33,725 nt of DNA. Source: Thiobacillus denitrificans (GTDB taxonomy: Bacteria; Pseudomonadota; Gammaproteobacteria; Burkholderiales; Thiobacillaceae). The translations under genes were made by a program, and so were the position numbers. The notes beneath the pieces are model-generated. The model saw only the letters and a program-made list of their open reading frames with translations, was not told the DNA's origin and made no database searches. Each line of letters opens with the position of its first letter. Position 1 is the first letter of the stretch. The DNA lies in the NCBI GenBank assembly GCA_002424845.1, contig DILD01000080.1, forward strand, positions 1 to 33,725. The letters are read 5' to 3'. Below, in pieces: positions 26,156 to 32,518 of the stretch.

Positions 26156-26889
26156 ACGTTCAGGGCCTTGAACAGCAACGACACACTCGACACCAGCAGC
26201 AGCACGCCGACCAGTCGCGTCACCTGTTCTCGGCTCAAGCTCACATGCACATGACCGCCCAGATACAGCGCTCCCAGCACCAGCGGCATGGCAACGGCAT
26301 AAGCAACCCACACCTGGGCCGTCATCAGCAGTCCCGCCACCAGAAAACTGACGATACGCGTCAGCCCCTCCGTGAAAAACAATGCCGACAACGTCGCTCG
26401 CAGATCACTTTTGTCGCGAATGCGGTGGCTCAGGTAAATCACATAAGGCGGCCCGCCGGTTCCGAACAGGCCGCCCACGGTGCCTCCCGTGAATGAAGCC
26501 GGGACTGCCCATGCGCGTGAAACCGGTTTGTCACCCTGGATGTTGAATAGGTTACGCACCGCGAAGACAAAAACAAATGCGGCCAGCGCCATCAACATGG
26601 GGCCGGGCGGAAGCTTGACCAGCAAACTGGTGCCCAGCACCACGCCGACGATCCCGAACGGAATCAGAATGCCGATTTCATTCCATTTCACACGCTTGAA
26701 ATGGAGGCCGCCGATCACGATCGATGCCGTAAAATCCAGCAGCAAAACCAGCGGCACAACGAACTGGAGTGGCAAAAACAGCGCCAGCATGGGTACGGCG
26801 ATCAGGCCCGAACCAAAGCCGGTGATGCCGCGAATGAAATACGCCACCAGCAGAATGGCCGCCGTCGCGGCCATATGCTCGAAACTCAC
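26152..26889 (-). CDS. TauE/SafE-family membrane permease
   Basis: A 245-residue inner-membrane protein with about seven to eight helices and the family motif FIRGITGFGSGLIAVPML (about 18-35). A second copy-like segment FTGGTVGGLFGTGGPPYVIYL (about 133-153) follows, the internal duplication typical of the TauE/SafE (DUF81) family. Members export sulfite, sulfoacetate or related organic anions; the substrate here is unknown. It overlaps folB upstream and the M14-type gene downstream by 4 nt each, suggesting a single mRNA, although no metabolic link among the three is obvious. Confidence 0.9.
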   Translation of the reverse strand: MSFEHMAATAAILLVAYFIRGITGFGSGLIAVPMLALFLPLQFVVPLVLLLDFTASIVIGGLHFKRVKWNEIGILIPFGIVGVVLGTSLLVKLPPGPMLMALAAFVFVFAVRNLFNIQGDKPVSRAWAVPASFTGGTVGGLFGTGGPPYVIYLSHRIRDKSDLRATLSALFFTEGLTRIVSFLVAGLLMTAQVWVAYAVAMPLVLGALYLGGHVHVSLSREQVTRLVGVLLLVSSVSLLFKALNV

Positions 26890-27251
26890 AGGCGGGTGCC
26901 ACGCTCAATAGTAATGCCGAGTTCCTTGATTCCGGGCACGATGGCAAATTTGGTAACGGACACCTTTACCCACGGCGCGCCAAACTCATCGCGCACGATA
27001 GCGGCCACATGCTCGGCAACCGATTCGACCAGGGTGATCGGCTGCGGCGCGTTGTGCAGGTAGTCTTTCACCCGCATGGCCACGACGCCATAGTCGATCG
27101 TATCGGCAACATCGTCGGTCCCCCCGGCACGACTGCCGTCAGGCAAACCGATTTCGAGATCGAGCCTGACCGGCTGCGGCACTTTGCGTTCCCACTCGTA
27201 TATGCCGATAATCAGTTCGAGACGAAAGTCCCGCAAAAACAAAGTATCCAT
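26886..27251 (-). CDS. folB: Dihydroneopterin aldolase
   Basis: A 121-residue enzyme of folate synthesis that splits 7,8-dihydroneopterin into 6-hydroxymethyl-dihydropterin and glycolaldehyde. The active-site regions are GIYEWERKVPQPVRLDLEI (about 16-34, with E19) and the C-terminal VKVSVTKFAIVPG containing the catalytic lysine. Length is standard for the octameric enzyme. It is first of a three-gene coupled run, divergent from plsY over 51 bp. Confidence 0.95.
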   Translation of the reverse strand: MDTLFLRDFRLELIIGIYEWERKVPQPVRLDLEIGLPDGSRAGGTDDVADTIDYGVVAMRVKDYLHNAPQPITLVESVAEHVAAIVRDEFGAPWVKVSVTKFAIVPGIKELGITIERGTRL

Positions 27252-27302
27252 CGCACGGCCCCCAAGGGCTCAATCAAAACCAGCCATTTTACGTACTTGT
27301 TT

Positions 27303-27905
27303 ATGACCACGCTGCTGTTTATTGCTGTTGCCTATATGATCGGCTCCCTGTCATTTGCCGTGATCGTCAGCCGCGCCATGCATCTGCCAGACCCGCGCAG
27401 CTTCGGTTCAGGCAACCCGGGGGCGACCAATGTGCTGCGTACCGGGCGCAAAACGGCTGCCGCGCTGACCCTGCTGGGCGACGCGCTGAAAGGGTGGGTG
27501 GCGGTGGTGCTGGCACGCATGCTTGCGCCACAGTTCGGCCTGGATGACAACATCGTGCTGCTATGCGCACTGGCTGTATTCATTGGACATTTGTTCCCCG
27601 TTTTTTTCCGCTTTCAGGGCGGCAAAGGCGTAGCCACCGCCCTGGGGGTGCTGATCGGCCTCAATCCCTGGCTTGGATTGGCCTGCCTGGCCACTTGGCT
27701 GGCCGTAACCGGAATCTTCCGTATTTCATCGCTCTCCGCCCTTGCCGCGGCCGTACTGTCCCCTATTTACGCAGGCCTGCTGATGGGCTGGAACAACCAT
27801 GCCATCGCCGTGCTGGTGATCGCGTTGCTGCTGGTCTATCGTCACAAAAGCAATCTCATCAAACTGGCGTCCGGCCAGGAAGCGCGCATCGGCAAGCGCG
27901 CCTGA
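27303..27905 (+). CDS. plsY: Acyl-phosphate glycerol-3-phosphate acyltransferase PlsY
   Basis: This 200-residue inner-membrane enzyme makes lysophosphatidic acid from acyl-phosphate. Motif 1 FGSGNPGATNVLR is at 34-46 and motif 2 GHLFPVFFRFQGGKGVAT at 95-112; a third conserved segment near residues 165-195 includes HKSNLIKLASGQEARIG. Five to six membrane helices are visible. The ATG at 27303 is chosen because the extended frame from 27009 runs opposite folB and lacks membrane character. No strong ribosome site is seen. It is 15 bp upstream of the coiled-coil membrane protein gene. Confidence 0.95.
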   Translation: MTTLLFIAVAYMIGSLSFAVIVSRAMHLPDPRSFGSGNPGATNVLRTGRKTAAALTLLGDALKGWVAVVLARMLAPQFGLDDNIVLLCALAVFIGHLFPVFFRFQGGKGVATALGVLIGLNPWLGLACLATWLAVTGIFRISSLSALAAAVLSPIYAGLLMGWNNHAIAVLVIALLLVYRHKSNLIKLASGQEARIGKRA

Positions 27906-27920
27906 TCCAGCCCCTAAAAC

Positions 27921-28727
27921 ATGGCCCTGTTCGAAAAAACAATCGACCACGCAAAAGACAGCCTCGCCGAGGTGTCGCGCGAGGCGATCGACCACGCCGG
28001 CGAACGTCTGGCCGATGTGGTGAAAGTCGGCGTGTCGCAGGCAGGGACCGAACTGAAGGATGTCATCTGGAAGGCCAGCCAGGAAATCGATGCCAAGCTC
28101 GACAAGATTTCAGACGAACTGCACGAACAGCGCCAGTTCACCAAGGACGACGTGCGCGAACTGGTCGATTACGCCGGGGGGAAACTCGGCACGCTGATGG
28201 ACGAACGCATCGCTCACGCCAAAGCGGAATTCTCGTCTCTGGTGCAGGATAAGGTCGAATACTTCAAGCGCGAGATCGACAGTTTCTTCATCGAGCGCCA
28301 GCGCGATCTGGCGCGCGAACGGCGGCGCCTGTTCATCAACGTCGCCATCGCGATTCTGGCCTCGCTATCGCTGGGCTTCGTATCCTGGCTGTATCACCAG
28401 TATCTCGGTGGCGGCCTTGACGTGTTCGCCATCTTTCGCATCATGTTCGCCTCGCTGATGGGCGGCTATGCGGCCTACCTCGCAGTGAAATTGCTGCGCC
28501 GCTGGCTGTCGATGTCGGAACACAAAAAGGACACGCTGTTCCTGGTCAGCCGCTACTGGGGCGTGCTGCGTCCGGAAAGCATTTTTGGCACGGTAGTGCT
28601 GGTGTGCCTGATGGCGGTACTGGTGGGGTTTTTACTGTTTCCCGATCAGATCGCCCGCCTCACCGGCAGCGAGGCCTGGCTGAAGGCCTTGCGCGAGGCC
28701 TTCCCCCTTTTCGAGCGGCGAAACTAG
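27921..28727 (+). CDS. Unrecognised membrane protein with long 15-residue-periodic helical N-terminus
   Basis: I do not recognise this 268-residue family. Residues 1-135 are highly charged and predicted helical. They follow a 15-residue pattern, hydrophobic-x2-A/hydrophobic-x3-L-x2-V, beginning at residues 8 (IDHAKDSLAEV), 23 (IDHAGERLADV), 38 (VSQAGTELKDV) and weakly 53. It resumes at 82 (VDYAGGKLGTL), 97 (IAHAKAEFSSL) and 112. Three membrane helices follow: about 137-157, 166-192 and 219-240. The N-terminus has no signal peptide, so it is probably cytoplasmic. The gene is 15 bp downstream of plsY and likely co-transcribed. Its TAG stop coincides with the outer end of the palindromic element at 28724. 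A scaffold or membrane-shaping role would be speculation. Confidence 0.8.
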   Translation: MALFEKTIDHAKDSLAEVSREAIDHAGERLADVVKVGVSQAGTELKDVIWKASQEIDAKLDKISDELHEQRQFTKDDVRELVDYAGGKLGTLMDERIAHAKAEFSSLVQDKVEYFKREIDSFFIERQRDLARERRRLFINVAIAILASLSLGFVSWLYHQYLGGGLDVFAIFRIMFASLMGGYAAYLAVKLLRRWLSMSEHKKDTLFLVSRYWGVLRPESIFGTVVLVCLMAVLVGFLLFPDQIARLTGSEAWLKALREAFPLFERRN

Positions 28728-28891
28728 CAGCCTGTCGGACTTGAAGAATCGAAGCGAAAATTCGGCTAGGCGAGGGCAGGTTTTGACGATTTCGCTGGGC
28801 AATAGTCGTTCTATTGCCCAAGAAAGCGGCGAAATATGAACCGGCCAGGCGGATTTGCAGCCGATTTACTTCAAGTCCGACAGGCTGCTAG
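28724..28891. repeat. 168-bp palindromic MITE-like element
   Basis: Perfect 23-bp terminal inverted repeats (28724-28746 and 28869-28891) begin and end with CTAG, which could be a duplicated target site. The centre holds a perfect 10-bp stem TGGGCAATAG/CTATTGCCCA (28796-28805, 28811-28820) with loop TCGTT. The parts between are imperfectly complementary (for example ATTTCGC at 28789-28795 and GCGAAAT at 28829-28835), so the whole unit can fold into one long hairpin. No transposase is encoded. It fills the gap between two convergent genes and may act as a terminator or barrier for both. Confidence 0.8.
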
Positions 28892-28897
28892 GCGCCA

Positions 28898-29902
28898 CTA
28901 TACAGCCTCGAGCGTCGCCAGTTCCCAGCGCGGCTTGACCGCAAACGTCAGATCCCTGGTTGCGTGCACCAGCCGCTGCGCGCCGGCATAGGCAATCATC
29001 GCGCCATTGTCAGTGCAGAATTCCAGTCGCGGGTAGAACACGTCGATGCCGCGGACGGCCGCTTCGCGCGTGAGCCGCTCGCGCAAATGCGTGTTGGCGC
29101 CCACTCCGCCAGCGACCACCAGCCGCGTTGCGCCACTGTACGAACAGGCCGCCAGACTCTTGCTCACCAGCACCTCCACCGCCGCAACCTGGAATGCGGC
29201 CGCAATGTCCGCCGCCTGCTCCAGCCCCTGCTTCTTCACCAGCGTCAGCACCGCGGTCTTGAGGCCGGAAAAGCTGAAATCGAAATCACCCGAATTGAGC
29301 ATCGGCCGCGGCAGGGTGAAGCGGCTGGCGTCGCCAGTGGTCGCCAGCTTCGACAGCGCCGGCCCGCCCGGATAGCCCAGCCCCAAGAGCTGCGCCGTCT
29401 TGTCGAACGCCTCGCCGGCCGCATCATCCAGCGTTTCGCCCAAGAGGGTGTAGCGCCCGACGCCCGCTACCAACATCAGCTGCGTGTGCCCGCCCGACAC
29501 CAGCAAGGCGACAAAGGGGAATTCCGGCGGTGTGTCGGAAATCAGCGGCGACAGCATATGGCCTTCCAGATGGTGCACCCCGACCGCCGGGATATTCAGC
29601 GCAAACGCCAGCGCACGCGCCATTCCTGCTCCCACCAGCAACGCGCCGGCCAACCCCGGTCCCTGCGTGTAGGCAATGCCATCGAGATCGGCCAGTGTGC
29701 GCCCACTCTCGGCCAGCACCTGGCGGGTCAACGGCAACACCCGCCGGATATGGTCACGCGAAGCCAGTTCCGGCACCACGCCGCCGTACTCGGCGTGCAT
29801 GGCGATCTGGGAGTACAGCGCATGCGCCAGCAGGCCGTGCGCGCTGTCATACAGCGCGACACCGGTTTCATCGCAGGAGGATTCGACGCCAAGCACCAGC
29901 AT
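28898..29902 (-). CDS. tsaD: tRNA threonylcarbamoyladenosine transferase subunit TsaD
   Basis: This 334-residue ASKHA-fold protein, with TsaB and TsaE, transfers threonylcarbamoyl to A37 of ANN-decoding tRNAs. Metal-binding histidines H111 and H115 (HHLEGHMLSP), the N-terminal phosphate motif ESSCDETGVALYD (7-19) and HAEYGGVVPELASRDH (36-51) are diagnostic. The C-terminal DNGAMIAYAG motif is also present. Length is standard. No ribosome site is obvious before the ATG. It is divergent from rpsU across 82 bp, an arrangement also found in E. coli. Confidence 0.97.
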   Translation of the reverse strand: MLVLGVESSCDETGVALYDSAHGLLAHALYSQIAMHAEYGGVVPELASRDHIRRVLPLTRQVLAESGRTLADLDGIAYTQGPGLAGALLVGAGMARALAFALNIPAVGVHHLEGHMLSPLISDTPPEFPFVALLVSGGHTQLMLVAGVGRYTLLGETLDDAAGEAFDKTAQLLGLGYPGGPALSKLATTGDASRFTLPRPMLNSGDFDFSFSGLKTAVLTLVKKQGLEQAADIAAAFQVAAVEVLVSKSLAACSYSGATRLVVAGGVGANTHLRERLTREAAVRGIDVFYPRLEFCTDNGAMIAYAGAQRLVHATRDLTFAVKPRWELATLEAV

Positions 29903-29920
29903 AGGGGGAAAACAGGGGAC

Positions 29921-29949
29921 TGGAAAAAACTTCCGGGGCTTGCTATTAT
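29921..29949 (+). promoter_or_regulatory. Probable promoter of rpsU, flanked by a 9-bp inverted repeat
   Basis: TATTAT (29944-29949) is preceded directly by TGC, an extended -10, and at 17 bp by TGGAAA (29921-29926, 4 of 6). Arms CTTCCGGGG (29930-29938) and CCCCGGAAG (29966-29974) enclose the -10 and expected start point. The region is shared with the divergent tsaD start. Confidence 0.55.
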
Positions 29950-29984
29950 TGTCGTTTTTCCCGTTCCCCGGAAGCCATCTTCAT

Positions 29985-30197
29985 ATGCCTCACGTTAAAG
30001 TCAAAGAAAACGAGCCGTTCGATGTCGCCCTGCGTCGCTTCAAGCGTTCCATCGAAAAAGTGGGTCTGCTGACCGAACTGCGCGCCCGCGAGTTTTACGA
30101 GAAGCCCACCGCCGAGCGCAAGCGCAAACTCGCCGCAGCAGTCAAGCGCCAGAGCAAGCGTCTGCGTGGCCAGCAACTGCCCCCCAAGATGTATTGA
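29985..30197 (+). CDS. rpsU: Ribosomal protein S21
   Basis: A 70-residue basic protein of the small subunit, near the anti-Shine-Dalgarno end of 16S rRNA. The sequence has the bS21 features ENEPFDVALRRFKRS, EFYEKPTAERKRK and a Lys/Arg-rich C-terminus. The ATG at 29985 gives the standard length. It is first in the macromolecular synthesis cluster rpsU-yqeY-dnaG-rpoD, 26 bp before yqeY. Confidence 0.96.
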   Translation: MPHVKVKENEPFDVALRRFKRSIEKVGLLTELRAREFYEKPTAERKRKLAAAVKRQSKRLRGQQLPPKMY

Positions 30198-30223
30198 TCT
30201 GCATCAACGCAGAAAATCCCCCC

Positions 30224-30670
30224 ATGTCGCTCAAAGCACGCATTACTGACGACATGAAAACTGCGATGCGCGCCAAAGATACGGCGCGCCTCGGTACAGT
30301 TCGCCTGCTTTTGGCTGCCATCAAGCAGAAAGAAGTCGACGAACGCATCGAACTGGACGACGCTGCCGTCAGCAGCATCGTCGAAAAACTCATCAAGCAG
30401 CGCAAGGACTCGATCAGCCAGTTTCAGGCTGCCGGCCGGGATGACCTGGTGGCAGCGGAACAGGCTGAACTCGTCGTATTGCAGGCCTACCTGCCCGAGC
30501 AACTGTCTGCCGTCGAAGTCGAGGCCGCCGTCGAAACCGCCATCGCCGAATCCGGGGCAGCCAGCGCCAAGGATATGGGCAAGGTCATGGGCCTGCTGAA
30601 ACCCCGACTCGCCGGCCGCGCCGACATGGGGCAAGTTTCCGCGCTGATCAAAGCCCGCCTGACGGCTTAA
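30224..30670 (+). CDS. yqeY: GatB/YqeY-domain protein
   Basis: A 148-residue helical protein of the YqeY family. Its N-terminal domain (SLKARITDDMKTAMRAKDTARLGTVRLLLAAIKQKEVDER, about 2-41) precedes the helical domain that resembles the tail of the GatB amidotransferase subunit (about 85-148). The molecular function of stand-alone YqeY is not established, although a link to tRNA handling is assumed from GatB. Its position between rpsU and dnaG is common outside Enterobacteria. The start at 30224 is preferred to the frame opening at 30194, which overlaps rpsU. Confidence 0.93.
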   Translation: MSLKARITDDMKTAMRAKDTARLGTVRLLLAAIKQKEVDERIELDDAAVSSIVEKLIKQRKDSISQFQAAGRDDLVAAEQAELVVLQAYLPEQLSAVEVEAAVETAIAESGAASAKDMGKVMGLLKPRLAGRADMGQVSALIKARLTA

Positions 30671-30676
30671 GTCCCC

Positions 30677-30699
30677 ACCCGGCGCTCGCCCGGGTTTAT
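30677..30699 (+). terminator. Attenuator-like hairpin between yqeY and dnaG
   Basis: ACCCGG (30677-30682) and CCGGGT (30690-30695) form a 6-bp stem with a 7-nt loop, followed by TTTAT. The short U-run suggests a weak terminator. In E. coli an internal terminator between rpsU and dnaG lowers dnaG expression; this hairpin occupies the equivalent place. A TATCAT hexamer (30697-30702) also lies 9 nt before the dnaG ATG. Confidence 0.45.
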
Positions 30700-30711
30700 C
30701 ATGCGACATCC

Positions 30712-32406
30712 ATGATCCCGCGCGACTTCATCGACACCCTGCTCACCCGCGTCGACATCGTCGATGTCATCGACCGGCGCGTGCCGCTGAAGAAAGCGGG
30801 CCAGAACTACCAGGCCTGCTGCCCCTTCCACAGCGAAAAAACCCCCTCCTTCACCGTCAGTCCGACCAAGCAGTTCTACCATTGCTTCGGCTGCGGCGCG
30901 CATGGAACCGCACTCGGTTTCCTGATGGAGTACGAGCACATGAGCTTTCCCGACGCGGTCGGGGCGCTGGCTCAGGACGTCGGCCTGCCGGTACCGGAAT
31001 CGGGCGAGCCCGAACGCCCCAAACCGCCGCCCGCGCTGTGGGATGCGCTGGAGCAGGCGGCGCAGTTCTACAAACAGCAACTCAAGCAGACCCCGCGCGC
31101 CATCGACTACCTGAAGAAGCGCGGACTCACCGGCGCCATCGCCGCGCGTTACGGCATCGGCTACGCACCCGACGGCTCGCCACTGAAACAGGTCTTTTCC
31201 GATTACACGGCCGATGCGCTGGCCGCCTCAGGTCTGGTCATCGACGGCGACCGCGGCCGCTATGATCGATTCCGCGACCGCATCATGTTTCCCATCCGCA
31301 ACATCAAGGGCCAGATTATCGGCTTTGGCGGACGCGTACTCGACCAGGGCGAACCGAAATACCTCAATTCGCCGGAAACCCCGCTATTCCACAAAGGCTC
31401 GGAGCTATACGGCCTGTTCGAAGCGCGCACCGCGATCAAGGCAGCCGGGCGCGCCATCGTAGTCGAAGGCTACATGGACGTAGTCGCACTGGCGCAGCAT
31501 GGCGTGGAATTTGCCGTGGCCGCGCTAGGGACGGCCACCACCCCGATTCATGCACGCACCCTGCTGCGCCACACCGATCGCCTTATTTTTGCTTTCGATG
31601 GCGACAATGCCGGACGCAAGGCCGCCTGGCGCGCGCTGGAAAACTCACTGGAAGCGCTGCAGGACGGCAAGGAAGTCAGTTTCCTGTTCCTGCCCGAAGG
31701 CGAAGACCCCGACAGTTACATCCGCACTAACGGCCAGGCCGCTTTTCTGAAGCTGCTGGATACCGATACCGTGCCGCTGTCGGCGTTTCTGGTGCGCGAA
31801 CTGGCACGCGACCGCAAACTGGACAGCCAGGAAGGGCGGGCCGCCCTGATCAAGGATGCCAAGCCGCTGCTGGAAAAAATCGCCGCGCCCCTGCTGTCCG
31901 GCCTGATTCAGCGACAGATTGCCGACATGGCCAATTTGCAGGCTGACGAACTCAGCCATATGGGCCTGAAGCCTGCAGCGGCACGCCGTGCCCCGCCACG
32001 ACCGCAACGTCGCCCCGCTCCGTCGCGTGTGCGCAGCCTGGCCCGTACCCTGCTGATGAACCCTCAGCGCGTCGCCGAAGTTGATCCCTGCTGGCTGGAC
32101 GCAAACGATCCCTTGAGCAGCCACATGGGTGAACTGATGGCCTGGCTCGGCGAAGTGGGTCCGCTCAAGCCCCATATCCTCACCGAAGCGTCTCGCGGCA
32201 GCACACTGGAAACGCTGGTCGATGAACTGATGACGGATTTGCTGGACAAGGACGATAGCTGGGACTGGAATGCCGAGTTCGAAGGCGCGCTCAAGCAGTT
32301 GCGCGACGACTGGCGGCGTCGGCGACATCAGGAACTGGCGACCAGGCCTCTGGGCGCCCTAAGCGCAAGTGAGCGTCAGGAACTGGTTGATCTGGCACGT
32401 TCCTAG
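30712..32406 (+). CDS. dnaG: DNA primase DnaG
   Basis: The 564-residue primase lays RNA primers at the replication fork. The CHC2 zinc-binding domain is at about 1-95 with C37, H40, C58 and C61 (CCPFHSEKTPSF and YHCFGCG). The catalytic RNA-polymerase core follows with a TOPRIM fold: VVEGYMDVVAL (about 249-259) holds the glutamate and FAFDGDNAGRKAA (about 291-303) the DxD aspartates. The C-terminal part (about 440-564) is the helicase-interacting region, shorter and Arg/Pro-rich at its linker. The overall length is slightly below E. coli (581). Its ATG follows an attenuator-like hairpin by 13 nt. Confidence 0.96.
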   Translation: MIPRDFIDTLLTRVDIVDVIDRRVPLKKAGQNYQACCPFHSEKTPSFTVSPTKQFYHCFGCGAHGTALGFLMEYEHMSFPDAVGALAQDVGLPVPESGEPERPKPPPALWDALEQAAQFYKQQLKQTPRAIDYLKKRGLTGAIAARYGIGYAPDGSPLKQVFSDYTADALAASGLVIDGDRGRYDRFRDRIMFPIRNIKGQIIGFGGRVLDQGEPKYLNSPETPLFHKGSELYGLFEARTAIKAAGRAIVVEGYMDVVALAQHGVEFAVAALGTATTPIHARTLLRHTDRLIFAFDGDNAGRKAAWRALENSLEALQDGKEVSFLFLPEGEDPDSYIRTNGQAAFLKLLDTDTVPLSAFLVRELARDRKLDSQEGRAALIKDAKPLLEKIAAPLLSGLIQRQIADMANLQADELSHMGLKPAAARRAPPRPQRRPAPSRVRSLARTLLMNPQRVAEVDPCWLDANDPLSSHMGELMAWLGEVGPLKPHILTEASRGSTLETLVDELMTDLLDKDDSWDWNAEFEGALKQLRDDWRRRRHQELATRPLGALSASERQELVDLARS

Positions 32407-32421
32407 CTTGGTATAAACGTC

Positions 32422-32449
32422 GAGACAACGCCCTCAATTACGGTATAAT
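32422..32449 (+). promoter_or_regulatory. Sigma-70 promoter of rpoD
   Basis: A perfect TATAAT at 32444-32449 is preceded at 16 bp by GAGACA (32422-32427, 4 of 6). The block GGTATAATT-G-CCGGTTTT (32442-32459) differs from the rpsP promoter at one base in 18. In the leader a hairpin CCGCGC-ACTCGCT-GCGCGG (32476-32494) lies about 13 nt before the ribosome site. Confidence 0.7.
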
Positions 32450-32518
32450 TGCCGGTTTTTGAACGATTTTTTCTGCCGCGCACTCGCTGCGCGGGTAGAA
32501 CCTGAGCGGAGAAAGCCT

